This document shows positions 34,154 through 43,991 of a stretch of DNA of 45,636 nt, one piece after another. Under the pieces are notes generated by a model. The model saw only the letters and a list, made by a program, of their open reading frames with translations. It ran no database searches and was not told the DNA's origin. Position 1 is the first letter of the stretch. Every line of letters begins with the position of its first letter. The stretch is taken from the NCBI GenBank assembly GCA_024682455.1, contig JAIKZF010000074.1, positions 1-45,636 of the forward strand, read 5' to 3'. The DNA is from Ruminiclostridium sp. (GTDB lineage: Bacteria > Bacillota > Clostridia > Oscillospirales > Ruminococcaceae). Both the position numbers and the translations under genes were made by a program.

Positions 34154-34696
34154 TTGGCCGGCGAAACGCTTGAAGCCTATTTCAATAAAGTGTACAGCGA
34201 GACCTTCCGGGCGGTCTCCCGCTTTGTCGTCAGCAAATGCGGAAGCGTCCAGGAATCGGAGGATATCGTACAGAATATCTATACCCGTTTCTATCAGCGT
34301 ATCGCAAAAAAAGGCTACGATGATATCGAAAACGCCGAGGCATTCGTCATAAATATCGCAAAGTTCGAGTGCAAAAGCTATTACGGGAACGTCAAAAAAC
34401 GCAGTATCTCCGCCAATTTCTCCGATTATACCGAGGAACAGATGGTCGAGATAGAAGCGCAGATGTCAAAGGAACAGCCCGTTCTCGAAGATGTGCTCGG
34501 AAATGATATACTCGCAAAACAGATATTCGAGGATATCGCCAATGACGACCCCGTCATCGGAAGGATATTCTACCTTCATTTCGTGTGCGATATGAAGCTC
34601 GATGAGGTGGCGAGAACTCTCGACCTCAACCTCTCCACGGTAAAAAATAAGCTCTACCGCACTATCGAAAAACAAAAGAAAAAATTCGATCTTTGA
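34154..34696 (+). CDS. ECF-type RNA polymerase sigma factor
   Basis: A 180-aa alternative sigma factor. Region 2 is at about residues 8-75 (VYSETFRAVSRFVVSKCG, ESEDIVQNIYTRFY). Region 4 is at 125-178, with helix-turn-helix KLDEVARTLDLNLSTVKNKL and a basic C-terminus. I use TTG at 34154 because AGAGGTGA (34141-34148) is 5 nt upstream; a GTG at 34145 lies inside that Shine-Dalgarno. The next gene begins 30 nt later and encodes a membrane protein with a short cytoplasmic N-terminus, the usual partner of an ECF factor. The regulon is unknown. Confidence 0.9.
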   Translation: MAGETLEAYFNKVYSETFRAVSRFVVSKCGSVQESEDIVQNIYTRFYQRIAKKGYDDIENAEAFVINIAKFECKSYYGNVKKRSISANFSDYTEEQMVEIEAQMSKEQPVLEDVLGNDILAKQIFEDIANDDPVIGRIFYLHFVCDMKLDEVARTLDLNLSTVKNKLYRTIEKQKKKFDL

Positions 34697-34726
34697 TATA
34701 AAATATTATGAAAGGAGGAAAGAAGT

Positions 34727-36586
34727 GTGAATACCAATGACTTTTACAAGGAATTGTTTGAGCGTTACGCGCTCGATGAAGACAAAATCCGTAAAAACGC
34801 CCTGAAAGCGGCAAAGACTCCCGCATGGCAGAGAACCCTCGGCACGCATTGGAAGACCGTAGCCGGTGCGGCGGCGGCAGTCGCGGTAACGGTCGGAGCT
34901 GTGGCATATATGTCAGGCACGTCCGGCAACAGCGGTATAGACATTGTTTCCTCCGATGACCTTATTTCGGCATCTCAGCGTATACAAGAGGCCGAACAGA
35001 ATTATTACAGCATATCCTCGAAAGAGGACGGTATGCTCAATATATACCTGACATTCAAGGAAAATGTGTGTTACAGCGACATGGCAGTATCATTGTCCGC
35101 CCTCGCAGATTCCGATGAAATAGAGATACAGCGCATATACCTGAACGACGGCAGCACCGTCACCGGTATGACGGATATAGGAGCATTCGCCGAAACATCG
35201 GCGTCCGAAAAGTGCATCTCGGGTGCCAAGCTCTCCGCTCCGTCCGGCTGTTATCGCGACCTTCAGGATCTCTCCCGCGTTGACGTCGCGGAAATAGAGT
35301 CCGAAAAACTGAACGATTCGACATTCTCTCCGCTGGTACGCGACGACAGTGACCCGCTCGCAAGCGATATGCTGTCCGTAACCACAACGGATCCCGCCGT
35401 AACGACAGTTCCGTTCTCCTTCGAGAGCGAGACCACGACCACGGCCGATACCACCACCGCAGGCACTACCGCGCCCGCGGAACCCGATACAGATACCTCC
35501 GATGAGGAACCCGGCTTAGTCGAGGTAGTTCCCGACGATACCGAGCCTCCCGTCGATACAAATACAGACGAAAATATCACAACGGTCGTTGAGATAGACG
35601 AGCCGGAGATCACAACATCGGATACCACAGCCGATACCACTGCGGAGATCACAGTCACCTCCGATGAGTTCGAGGCGCCCGACGTCGGACTTATGACGCG
35701 CATCTACCAGCTCAACGCCCCGAACGCCCTTGAGACCGTTCTTATCGGTAACCACGCGATAGTCCTCTGCCGCGATCAGGTATACTTCTTCACGCTCGGC
35801 GGCGTGATGACCGACAGCAGACCGAGAGTCATCGAGATGTCCAGCCCGAAGATAGCCTACTCCGACAACGATTCCGTCGTCGTTACAGGCTGCGGAAGCG
35901 ACGGACTGCGCAATATGATAGTCATGCTCGACCTTAAGACCGGCGTTCTCTACGGCGACAACAACGAGACCAACATCGGCACAGCCGAGATCGGCAGAGT
36001 ATACTTCTCGGCTTCCGACAGAAAGTATTTCGTAAGCACCGTCTCCGATTCGAACACATATATCTACGAAATGACCGCTGACAGCGCAGAGGGACTCCAG
36101 TTCCGCGCACTCGTGCAGTTCACGGGTCCTGTTGCCGCGGCAGGCTATAAGGACGGTATACTGTGGTTCACCGGCTCGGAGGACAACGTAAACTACGCGC
36201 TCTACTCGTTCGACTGCATGAACGGAACTCTCACAAGATCCGCCGATCTCGGCACCGCCTGCAAGGTACACAGAAGCCCGTCCTTCGAGAGCTTCATCAT
36301 CACGGCGACCGACCCCGCGACCGGTGAGCAGCGCTCGTACATCTTCGATATCCGCGCAAGAGCCCTTATATATGTAGATATCGGAGCCGATCCTATGATA
36401 GCGGATCTTAACGGACTCATCTATATCAGCTGCGACGGACAGACCTTCAGCCTCACGGCCGAGGGCAAGCTCGTCCCCACAGACGCGAATATCAGGTTCA
36501 CGAACCAGCTCAGGACCGGATACAGCATAGTATCCCAGGACAGCGAAAAGATCGTTGTCGCCGAGAGCAACCCCAACGTCTGGTAA
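34727..36586 (+). CDS. Membrane-anchored putative anti-sigma/sensor with Thr-rich stalk and propeller-like ectodomain
   Basis: 619 aa. Residues 1-43 are a charged cytoplasmic segment. 44-62 is one Ala/Val-rich membrane helix. 63-210 is an extracytoplasmic region with three Cys. 215-310 is a Thr/Asp/Glu/Pro-rich low-complexity stalk (TTTTADTTTAGTTAPAEPDT). 320-619 shows repeating beta-strand blades (VLIGNHAIVLCRDQVYFFT, GILWFTGSEDNVNYALYSFD), suggesting a beta-propeller. GTG start with AAGGAGG. No standard anti-sigma zinc motif is visible, so the anti-sigma role rests on operon position and topology; it resembles in plan the surface-sensing RsgI proteins of cellulolytic clostridia. No family name can be given. 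Confidence 0.8.
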   Translation: MNTNDFYKELFERYALDEDKIRKNALKAAKTPAWQRTLGTHWKTVAGAAAAVAVTVGAVAYMSGTSGNSGIDIVSSDDLISASQRIQEAEQNYYSISSKEDGMLNIYLTFKENVCYSDMAVSLSALADSDEIEIQRIYLNDGSTVTGMTDIGAFAETSASEKCISGAKLSAPSGCYRDLQDLSRVDVAEIESEKLNDSTFSPLVRDDSDPLASDMLSVTTTDPAVTTVPFSFESETTTTADTTTAGTTAPAEPDTDTSDEEPGLVEVVPDDTEPPVDTNTDENITTVVEIDEPEITTSDTTADTTAEITVTSDEFEAPDVGLMTRIYQLNAPNALETVLIGNHAIVLCRDQVYFFTLGGVMTDSRPRVIEMSSPKIAYSDNDSVVVTGCGSDGLRNMIVMLDLKTGVLYGDNNETNIGTAEIGRVYFSASDRKYFVSTVSDSNTYIYEMTADSAEGLQFRALVQFTGPVAAAGYKDGILWFTGSEDNVNYALYSFDCMNGTLTRSADLGTACKVHRSPSFESFIITATDPATGEQRSYIFDIRARALIYVDIGADPMIADLNGLIYISCDGQTFSLTAEGKLVPTDANIRFTNQLRTGYSIVSQDSEKIVVAESNPNVW

Positions 36587-36592
36587 GCGGCG

Positions 36593-36612
36593 GTCCGCGT
36601 ACGGACGCGGAC
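36593..36612 (+). terminator. GC hairpin just after the sensor gene
   Basis: GTCCGCGT-ACGG-ACGCGGAC, an 8-bp perfect stem 6 nt past the stop, without a U-run. Probably assists the stronger terminator downstream. Confidence 0.45.
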
Positions 36613-36651
36613 GACAAAACCGGAAAAACAATATACAGCTCTCAAAAGCTG

Positions 36652-36686
36652 AATCCCCCACCCGCGAAATATCGCGGACGGGGGAT
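36652..36686. terminator. Bidirectional terminator between sensor operon and V-ATPase operon
   Basis: AATCCCCC...CCGCGA pairs with TCGCGG...GGGGGATT (16-nt arms, two internal mismatches), followed by TTTTCC on the plus strand. Located between convergent transcripts. Confidence 0.75.
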
Positions 36687-36693
36687 TTTCCAT

Positions 36694-37308
36694 TTATCTG
36701 CGTTCTTTTGTGGCTTTGATGATCTTCTGACGCGAGAATTCCTCACGCTCCTTCTCCTCCAGAGCCTCGGAGATGTACTTCACCTGCTCGCGGTAGGTGG
36801 GGATAAGGATATTTTTCAGGGCGTTGGCGCGCTTCTGGGACTTGCGTATCGCCACGGACAGGCGGTAGACGCTGTTCTCGATCTCCGCGAGCAGCAGCCC
36901 GGTCTGCTTTGCTTTCATGAAGCAGATATACGCCCTGTCATAGTTGGAATCCGTGGACGCGAGGCTGTAGCAGAGCTTCGGCTCAAAGTCGCCTCCCGAC
37001 AGGCTCGGCAGCTCGATACCCATGACGCTCCTGTATGAGACAGAGACCGAGCTGTCTATGGGCATAGCCTTGCACTTCTCGGACAGGACGCCGTCGATGA
37101 CGTTGGCGTTCTGGAGAGCCGCGTACGCCTCGGCATAGATAGTCTCCAGCGTGCCGCAGAGCTCCTTTGCCCTGTCGGTGAGCATGACCATTTCACGAAT
37201 CAGGATATTGCGCTTCCTGTCCATGAGCTCATAGCCGAGCTGCGCCTGCTTCAGAGAGTGCTTCGCGTTTATCAGATTTCCCTTTGTGGCAAAGACCTGC
37301 TGTGCCAT
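36694..37308 (-). CDS. ntpD: V-type ATP synthase/ATPase subunit D
   Basis: Central rotor stalk subunit, 204 aa. Long N- and C-terminal helices form a coiled coil (NLINAKHSLKQAQLGYELMD near the N-terminus; QKRANALKNILIPTYREQVK near the C-terminus). It couples catalytic A3B3 hexamer rotation to the membrane ring. Last gene of the operon; AGGGGGG before the ATG. Confidence 0.96.
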   Translation of the reverse strand: MAQQVFATKGNLINAKHSLKQAQLGYELMDRKRNILIREMVMLTDRAKELCGTLETIYAEAYAALQNANVIDGVLSEKCKAMPIDSSVSVSYRSVMGIELPSLSGGDFEPKLCYSLASTDSNYDRAYICFMKAKQTGLLLAEIENSVYRLSVAIRKSQKRANALKNILIPTYREQVKYISEALEEKEREEFSRQKIIKATKERR

Positions 37309-37329
37309 GAGCTTCCCCCCTTCGGTCGG

Positions 37330-38715
37330 TTACTTCGCGTTTTCGCGGTAGTGCTCCTCGATGAGCTTCGCGTTCATTCTGTCGAGCTCGGTCTTCGGGA
37401 GCAGCGAAAGCAGATCCCACGCGAGCTCAAGAGTCTCGTCCATGCTGCGGTTCTCGTCGAAGCCCTGATTCAAAAATCTCCGCTCGAACTCGCGGCCGTA
37501 GACCATATAGCGCTTGTCGATCTCGGAAAGCTCGTCCTCGCCGATTACCGAGGCGAGAGAACGCGCGTCCTGAACCTTCGCGTAGGCTGCGAAGAGCTGG
37601 TTCGCGACGTCGCTGTGGTCGGCGCGCGTGAAGCCCTCGCCTATGCCGTCCTTCATCAGTCTGGACAGCGACAGCAGCACCGAAAGTCCGGGATAAACGC
37701 CCTCGGAATCCAAGGTGCGGTCGAATACTATCTGCCCCTCTGTGATGTAGGCGGTAAGGTCGGGTATCGGGTGGGTGATGTCATCGTTTGGCATCGTGAG
37801 TATAGGTATCTGCGTTACGGAGCCTGTGGAGCCCTCGATAACGCCGGCGCGCTCGTACATCGACGCGAGGTCGGAGTACAGATAGCCCGGGTAGCCCTTA
37901 CGTCCGGGTATCTCGCCCTTTGAGGACGAGAACTCGCGCAGAGCCTCGGCGTAGGAGGTGATATCCGTCATGATGACGAGAATGTGCATATTCTTCTCAA
38001 AAGCCAGATACTCGGCTGTCGTCAGCGCGCATTTCGGTGTGAGTATACGCTCGATGATCGGGTCGTTGGACAGGTTCAGGAACATGACTACCCTGCCGCT
38101 GGCTCCTGCATGCTCGAACTCGCGCCGGAAGTAGTCCGCCACGTCGTTCTGCACGCCCATTGCCGCGAACACCACGGCGAAATCCCTGCCGTTGTCCTCG
38201 GCTATGCGCGCCTGCTTTACTATCTGCACCGCCAGCTTGTTGTGGGAAAGTCCCGAGCCCGAGAATATCGGGAGCTTCTGTCCGCGGATAAGCGTCATAA
38301 GGCAGTCTATCGAGCTTATGCCCGTGTGTATGTAGTTGCGGGGATATGAGCGAGCCACGGGATTGAGAGCGCGGCCGTTTATGTCGCCGTACTTCTCCGC
38401 GAACACGTCGCCAAGCCCGTCGGCGGGCTTTCCCGCGCCGTTGAACACCCGCCCGAGCATCTCCGGGCTCAGCGGTATCTCCAGAGGCTTGCCCTTGAAC
38501 ACGGTGCGGGTGTTGTCCAGCGACAGTCCCGACGTTCCCTCGAACACCTGGAGTATGACCCTGTCGCCCTCCATCTGCACGACGCGCCCGAGACGCGAGG
38601 TGCCGTCCGAGAGCCTGAGCTCGGCGATCTCCTCGTAGGCTACGCCCTTGACGCCCTCAAGGCACACGAGAGGTCCGTTTACCTCGGCAAGACCCGAATA
38701 TTGTATATTCAGCAT
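37330..38715 (-). CDS. ntpB: V-type ATP synthase/ATPase subunit B
   Basis: Non-catalytic nucleotide-binding subunit of the A3B3 head, 461 aa. Lacks a Walker A, as expected; has [60 protein letters not shown] and [28 protein letters not shown] precedes the ATG. Confidence 0.97.
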   Translation of the reverse strand: MLNIQYSGLAEVNGPLVCLEGVKGVAYEEIAELRLSDGTSRLGRVVQMEGDRVILQVFEGTSGLSLDNTRTVFKGKPLEIPLSPEMLGRVFNGAGKPADGLGDVFAEKYGDINGRALNPVARSYPRNYIHTGISSIDCLMTLIRGQKLPIFSGSGLSHNKLAVQIVKQARIAEDNGRDFAVVFAAMGVQNDVADYFRREFEHAGASGRVVMFLNLSNDPIIERILTPKCALTTAEYLAFEKNMHILVIMTDITSYAEALREFSSSKGEIPGRKGYPGYLYSDLASMYERAGVIEGSTGSVTQIPILTMPNDDITHPIPDLTAYITEGQIVFDRTLDSEGVYPGLSVLLSLSRLMKDGIGEGFTRADHSDVANQLFAAYAKVQDARSLASVIGEDELSEIDKRYMVYGREFERRFLNQGFDENRSMDETLELAWDLLSLLPKTELDRMNAKLIEEHYRENAK

Positions 38716-38732
38716 ATCTGTCGCTCCTCCCG

Positions 38733-40481
38733 TTACTTCAGCCCGTCGAGAGTTTTGTCGATCTCGCGGCTGTATTCCCTGAACATCTCCGGCTTGTCGT
38801 TCGGTATGTCGTATTTCATCTTTATCAGCTTGTCGAAGAGCCCCGTACCGAGTATGGCGCGGACGCTCACCCCGCGCGCGAGAGCGTCCCCGGCGCGGTC
38901 ATAGAGCCGCAGGATGACGCGCATCATCAGCAGCTGCTTGCTCATCGGCACATAGGTGTCGTCCTTGTGGAAGGCGTTCTGCTGGAGGAAGCCCACGCGT
39001 ATCACCTTCGCGGTCTCCAGCACGAGCTTCTGGTCGTCGGGAAGAACGTCCGAGCCTATCAGCTTGACGATCTCCATGAGCTTGTTCTCTTCGAGCAGTA
39101 TGTTGCTTATGCGCTGACGCACACGCAGGAAATCCTCACCCACGTTCTTCTCGTAATATTCCTCGAAATCGGGGATATACTCCGAGTAGCTGGTCAGCCA
39201 GTTTATCGCGGGATAGTGTCTCGCGTAGGCAAGGGGCTTGTCGAGCGCGATGAAGCACCGCACGAAACGCTTGGTGTTCTGCGTTACCGGCTCGGAGAAG
39301 TCCGAGCCTGCGGGAGATACCGCGCCGATTATCGTGACGCTGCCGCGCTTGCCCGAGAGCACGCTGCAGTTGCCCGTGCGCTCGTAGAATTCCGCGAGGC
39401 GCGACGGCAGGTATGCGGGGTAGCCCTCCTCGGCGGGCATTTCCTCCAGACGTCCGGATATCTCGCGCAGGGCCTCCGCCCAGCGCGAGGTCGAGTCCGC
39501 CATTATCGCTATATCGTAGCCCATGTCGCGGTAGTATTCCGCTATGGTTATTCCCGTGTATATCGAAGCCTCACGCGCCGCAACCGGCATATTCGACGTG
39601 TTCGCTATCAGCACTGTGCGGTCGGTGAGGTGCTTGCCGCTCTTCGGGTCGATGAGCTCGCCGAATTCCTCAAGCACCTGCGTCATCTCATTTCCGCGCT
39701 CGCCGCAGCCTATGTAGACGATGATATCGGCGTCGCACCACTTGGCGATCTGGTGCTGAGTCATAGTCTTGCCTGTGCCGAAGCCTCCCGGTATAGCGGC
39801 GGTGCCTCCCTTGGCGACAGGCACTATCGAGTCGAGCACGCGCTGACCGGTTATCAGCGGGGTATTTATCGGTATGCGTTTCGCGACCGGGCGCGGAGTA
39901 CGGATAGGCCAGCGCTGACACAGCGTCAGCGTGAGCTCCTCGCCGTTGACGTCCACCTTGAGTATGGTATCCTCCGCCTTATATTTCCCGTCGGGGGCGG
40001 CGTAGGTCACGGTGCATTTCCCGAAGTCCGGCGGCACCATCACGCGGTTGGTTATCAGCGAGGTCTCGGGGCACTCGGCGTATATCTGTCCCGGCGAGAG
40101 CTCGTCGCCGACCTTTGCGAGCACGGTAACATCGAACTCACGGGCGGGGTCTATCGTCGGGATATCGCTGCCCTCGGTAACGTAGACGCCGTCGGTCTTT
40201 TTCATATCGCGCAGGGGTCTTGCGATACCGTCGAAGATATTGGCGATTATACCGGGGCCTAAGGTCACGCTCATCGGCAGGCCTGTACCGCGCACGGTCT
40301 CGCCTATGCGAAGTCCGGCGGTGTTCTCGTAGACCTGTATCGTCGTCATATCGGCGTTCACGCCTATGACCTCGCCGATCAGGCGCTTCTGACCGACATA
40401 GACCATTTCGCGCATGGCGAAATCCTTGGTATTCTTTATTTTTATAACGGGTCCGTTGATCGCGTAGATCTTGTTTGTCAT
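38733..40481 (-). CDS. ntpA: V-type ATP synthase/ATPase catalytic subunit A
   Basis: Catalytic subunit, 582 aa. P-loop [11 protein letters not shown], the A-type non-homologous insertion around residues 110-190, [35 protein letters not shown] and [17 protein letters not shown]. Full length. It starts 53 nt after subunit E stops and runs into subunit B with a 17-nt gap. Confidence 0.98.
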   Translation of the reverse strand: MTNKIYAINGPVIKIKNTKDFAMREMVYVGQKRLIGEVIGVNADMTTIQVYENTAGLRIGETVRGTGLPMSVTLGPGIIANIFDGIARPLRDMKKTDGVYVTEGSDIPTIDPAREFDVTVLAKVGDELSPGQIYAECPETSLITNRVMVPPDFGKCTVTYAAPDGKYKAEDTILKVDVNGEELTLTLCQRWPIRTPRPVAKRIPINTPLITGQRVLDSIVPVAKGGTAAIPGGFGTGKTMTQHQIAKWCDADIIVYIGCGERGNEMTQVLEEFGELIDPKSGKHLTDRTVLIANTSNMPVAAREASIYTGITIAEYYRDMGYDIAIMADSTSRWAEALREISGRLEEMPAEEGYPAYLPSRLAEFYERTGNCSVLSGKRGSVTIIGAVSPAGSDFSEPVTQNTKRFVRCFIALDKPLAYARHYPAINWLTSYSEYIPDFEEYYEKNVGEDFLRVRQRISNILLEENKLMEIVKLIGSDVLPDDQKLVLETAKVIRVGFLQQNAFHKDDTYVPMSKQLLMMRVILRLYDRAGDALARGVSVRAILGTGLFDKLIKMKYDIPNDKPEMFREYSREIDKTLDGLK

Positions 40482-40534
40482 CTTGTTTCCTCGTTATTTA
40501 TCGTTTTTTGCGGCAGAGCGGAGGAAGGCTTCCT

Positions 40535-41116
40535 CTACAGCTGCATCTCGGAGCGCGACGAAAACGCCTCGCGCTCGGCGTCGAAGGCGGAATCGAGCGT
40601 CAGGTCGATGAATATGCCCTTGACAGGGTATTTGAACATAAGCCCACCGATCAGGATATTCCTGTCGGTCTTGGGGATTATGCCGTACTTTTTCAGCACC
40701 TTTTCCGCAAGCCCGGCGTCTGCCTTGCGGCAGTAGACGAACACGGGGTCGGACAGCGAGCGCTCGCGGTTGGCGGCGTCAACGCATTTCACAAGGTGCT
40801 CCTCGTACTTCTGCGACCGGGTGAATTCCACGAGCTCGCTGCGTATATCATCGAAGAGCCCGTTCACGAGGGCATTGCGGTGAGTGAGCACCTTTCTGTC
40901 CAGCACGTAGCGGCTCTCCGCGACGCGCTTGCGCTCATCGTTCTCCGCGCGGGATATCCTCGCGAGCATGGCGGACCTGGCCTCCATGCGCTCGCGGTCG
41001 TCGTTTATCATAGTCACAGCCTGAGCCTGAGCATCGGCGATCAGCTTATCGGCCTCGCGCTGCGCGGCAGACTCGGTCTGCTGTATGAAGCGTTCAAGTT
41101 TAGTGTTAGTTTCCAT
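40535..41116 (-). CDS. ntpE: V-type ATP synthase/ATPase subunit E
   Basis: Peripheral-stalk subunit, 193 aa. Long charged N-terminal helix (residues 1-85, Ala/Glu/Arg-rich) and a small globular C-terminal domain (IGGLMFKYPVKGIFIDLTLD). Pairs with the G/H subunit at the operon's start. The 49-nt gap upstream carries a GC-rich imperfect hairpin (about 41133-41160) that could tune mRNA stability or translation. Confidence 0.93.
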   Translation of the reverse strand: METNTKLERFIQQTESAAQREADKLIADAQAQAVTMINDDRERMEARSAMLARISRAENDERKRVAESRYVLDRKVLTHRNALVNGLFDDIRSELVEFTRSQKYEEHLVKCVDAANRERSLSDPVFVYCRKADAGLAEKVLKKYGIIPKTDRNILIGGLMFKYPVKGIFIDLTLDSAFDAEREAFSSRSEMQL

Positions 41117-41165
41117 TTTCCGTACCTTTATCGAGCCGCCCCCCGCCGTGCGGGCGGGCAGGGCA

Positions 41166-41474
41166 TCAGAATTTCATTCCGACGGCGTCGCCGACATACT
41201 TCCCTATCGTCTCGGAGATATGCGAGTCGCCGTGACGGTCGGGTATCTCGACTATCAGAGGTCTGCGCAGGGTGAGCTTGCGCTCGGCTATCTCCGCTCC
41301 GCACAGGTCGGAGAGCTTCTTCGTCACAAAGACCACCGCAATGTCGTCGCGCGCGGCGGCAGCGTCCAGAGCCGACATTACCTCGTCATGCTCGTGCACG
41401 AGCACTCCCTCGACCCCGGCAAGCCTCATGCCCATCTGCGTGTCGGCATTGTCGCTTATCAGCCAGCACTTCAT
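41166..41474 (-). CDS. V-type ATP synthase/ATPase subunit F
   Basis: Small rotor-stalk subunit, 102 aa, Rossmann-like fold: CWLISDNADTQMGMRLAGV, VVFVTKKLSDLCGAEI, RPLIVEIPDRHGD. Called NtpG in Enterococcus nomenclature. RBS GAGGA. It starts 10 nt after the K subunit stop. Confidence 0.94.
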   Translation of the reverse strand: MKCWLISDNADTQMGMRLAGVEGVLVHEHDEVMSALDAAAARDDIAVVFVTKKLSDLCGAEIAERKLTLRRPLIVEIPDRHGDSHISETIGKYVGDAVGMKF

Positions 41475-41484
41475 TCCTCAGTCC

Positions 41485-41916
41485 TCAGCCGTTGAGTATC
41501 AGTATCGAAACAAGGATACCGTAGAGCGCAACGCCCTCGCCGAGAGCAACGAAGATCAGAGCCTTCGAGAAAGTCTTTTCGTCCTCGCTGAGAGCTCCGA
41601 TAGCCGCCGAAGCCGCGTTTCCTACCGCGATACCGGTAGCTATGGTCGCGAAGCACGTCGGCAGAGCAGCCGCAAGATACTTCATGCCGATGCCGAAGCT
41701 GTCTCCCGCCGCCTGCGCAGCCTCGGGAGCCTGCGCCGCCGCAAGTACGGGCATGAATATCATCATCAGTATCATAGTACCGAGGAACATTCCGCCGTTG
41801 AGAAGTATCGTGCGCTTCTTATTAACCTTTTTGCCCGTGTGTACTCTGTGTATGGCGACTGCCAGCGGTATGATTATCATGGCGAGCGCAATAAGCGGTA
41901 ATAAATAAAGAATCAT
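41485..41916 (-). CDS. ntpK: V-type ATP synthase/ATPase membrane rotor subunit K
   Basis: Proteolipid of the ion-translocating ring, 143 aa, four hydrophobic helices. The C-terminal hairpin is the functional c-type unit: FATIATGIAVGNAASAAIG and FVALGEGVALYG, with ion-binding E127. The N-terminal pair (about residues 1-22 and 38-62) is not a recognisable duplicate and has no Glu in its membrane helices. At the position where sodium-binding rings carry Gln there is Thr (T94), and Gly rather than Ser follows the Glu, so protons are the likelier coupling ion. RBS AAGGAG. Confidence 0.94.
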   Translation of the reverse strand: MILYLLPLIALAMIIIPLAVAIHRVHTGKKVNKKRTILLNGGMFLGTMILMMIFMPVLAAAQAPEAAQAAGDSFGIGMKYLAAALPTCFATIATGIAVGNAASAAIGALSEDEKTFSKALIFVALGEGVALYGILVSILILNG

Positions 41917-41936
41917 TGTTTTATTCTCCTTGATCG

Positions 41937-43973
41937 TTATACTTGTACTTTGGTGTTTATGGATACGGATTTGAACGGTATGCCGCCGCCCTTGAAGAAG
42001 CGGCTGAACAGCTCGTAGAACTCCAGTCTGAGCACCTGTATGCCGACTATGAAGCCCTCAAATCCCGTAACGAAGATGTTTCCGAACACGAGCACCGCAA
42101 CGCTGCCCGCGCCGTCGAACATATCGGCTATGATGCTGAATACCAGCATAAGTCCCGCGTGGCTGAGCACGAAGCCTCCGATACGCAGATATGACATCGT
42201 GTTCGACAGGTACGAAAGGCATATCTCGAAGAGGTCTATGAAGCCCTCGATTATGAACATTCCCACGGACTTTTTCTCGGCGGGCTTTCCCTCCTGCATC
42301 TTCGCGAGCTTCTCTTTCAGCCCGGTGTCTATGACTCCGGAGCCCTTGCCCGTCCTGGCGGGCTTTATGCCGCGGCTCTCCAGAGCGTGCAGTATCGGCT
42401 CCTTGAAGAATATCAGCAGCAGCGGCAGAGCTATGAGCCCTATGATATACGCCGGAGTCATCAGCTCGATGCCCAGCGCGATACCTCCGCCGAGTCCGAC
42501 GATGAGCGAGCCGTAGAATACGAAGCCGCATATACCGTTTGCTCCGAAGATACCCGATTCAAGATCCCCCATGCGAAGGCTCACGATTATGTTCACTATC
42601 ATCGTGGTAAGTATCAGACACACCCCGACGATCAGCGCCAGTATGAGGAACATATTCGACGCCTTGAAAACGTCGTGCGGAGCCTCGGTATAGCCGAACA
42701 GCTCATATATCTTCGGCAGCCGGAAGAAGGGTTGTATTATCTCCTCGTTCCCGAAGACCGAGCCGTACAGTATGCCGAACACCGAGCTCGATACGCCTAT
42801 CCTCGCGATTATCGGGGCAAGCCCCGCCTTCGTCACCTTCGTGAGTATGATGCCGAGTATCATTATGCAGAGCCCCTGCCCCAGATCTCCGAACATCATT
42901 CCGTAAAGCAGCATATACGTTATCGCCACCAGCGGGGTCGGATCCATGCCGTTCGCCGCCGGCAGACCGTACATCTTCACGAACATCTCGAAGGGTCTGA
43001 ACAGCCAGTTGTTCTTAAGCATTACCGGAGCCTTGTCGTCCGCGGTCACGTCGCGGATATTCACCGTAACGTCCCCGACGGAGTTTATCATCTCCGTGAA
43101 GCGCTTCACATCCTTGGTCGGCACATAGCCCGAGAAGTGGAAGCTGTTGTCGAATACGGTGACGTTCGCACGGAGCTCGTAGCTGCTGTTCAGCGAGACC
43201 AGCTTCGCGTAGACCTTCGAGAGCTTGTCTCCCTCACGGGCGGCTATCTCCTTAAGCTTCTTGTCCGCCTCGCCCAGCTTCACCAGATCCTCGTCCATTT
43301 CGGAGAGAAGCTTCCTCGCCGCTTCATCGGTGCTGCCCTTAAGGTAATCGGGCAGGGCGGAGCGCTCAAATCCGAGGCCTCCGAACAGGAAGTCGATGTT
43401 GTTCGCCTCCGCGGTCGTCGTTATGTACAGGCACCAGGTGTAGTTCTCCTTCTTCTCGAACTGGTAGAAGAAAAACGTCTTTTCCGTGTAGAAGTCCAGC
43501 TTTTTTATGCTGCCGTTGGGTATCCTGCCGAAGCGCGGTTTCAGATACTTGCAAGCCAGCAGCTCCGCAAAGTCCGCGTCAAAGCCCGAAAATCCCAGCA
43601 GATTGTGATATATCGCGCTCTTGGAGCGTATCTCGCTGTTTATCCTCACCTGCTCCTCGTATACACCCGCCTGCTGACGGTCGAGCTCGTCGAGATACTT
43701 CTTGAAGTCCGACCCGACGTTGTATTCGATCTCGTCGAAGGGCGCGTTCTCGTCGAGCTTCACGCCGAGGTTGTCCGCGAGAGCTTTAGCGCGCTTTATC
43801 ATTCGCTCGTAAAGGCCCTTGTCCTTAAGGTTCTTCGCGGCGAGCTCGGTACCCGAGGTGTCGGGCGGCGGGTTCATGTGGAAGCACCCGCTCTCGCAGC
43901 ACTTTTTCAGGGTCTTGTTGACCTTTCTGAGGCTGCCCTCGATATACGCGAGCGACACTTTTTCTATTGCCAA
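41937..43973 (-). CDS. ntpI: V-type ATP synthase/ATPase subunit I
   Basis: Stator membrane subunit (a-subunit equivalent), 678 aa. Cytoplasmic N-half with coiled coils (residues 1-340), then about eight membrane helices from PLVAITYMLLYGMMFGDLGQ onward. YLRIGGFVLSHAGL and GFEGFIVGIQVLRLEFYELF are the conserved ion-path blocks, with the key Arg in the latter. TTG start after AGAGGGGGG. Ends with FKSVSINTKVQV. Confidence 0.96.
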   Translation of the reverse strand: MAIEKVSLAYIEGSLRKVNKTLKKCCESGCFHMNPPPDTSGTELAAKNLKDKGLYERMIKRAKALADNLGVKLDENAPFDEIEYNVGSDFKKYLDELDRQQAGVYEEQVRINSEIRSKSAIYHNLLGFSGFDADFAELLACKYLKPRFGRIPNGSIKKLDFYTEKTFFFYQFEKKENYTWCLYITTTAEANNIDFLFGGLGFERSALPDYLKGSTDEAARKLLSEMDEDLVKLGEADKKLKEIAAREGDKLSKVYAKLVSLNSSYELRANVTVFDNSFHFSGYVPTKDVKRFTEMINSVGDVTVNIRDVTADDKAPVMLKNNWLFRPFEMFVKMYGLPAANGMDPTPLVAITYMLLYGMMFGDLGQGLCIMILGIILTKVTKAGLAPIIARIGVSSSVFGILYGSVFGNEEIIQPFFRLPKIYELFGYTEAPHDVFKASNMFLILALIVGVCLILTTMIVNIIVSLRMGDLESGIFGANGICGFVFYGSLIVGLGGGIALGIELMTPAYIIGLIALPLLLIFFKEPILHALESRGIKPARTGKGSGVIDTGLKEKLAKMQEGKPAEKKSVGMFIIEGFIDLFEICLSYLSNTMSYLRIGGFVLSHAGLMLVFSIIADMFDGAGSVAVLVFGNIFVTGFEGFIVGIQVLRLEFYELFSRFFKGGGIPFKSVSINTKVQV

Positions 43974-43991
43974 ATTTCTGCCCCCCTCTTT

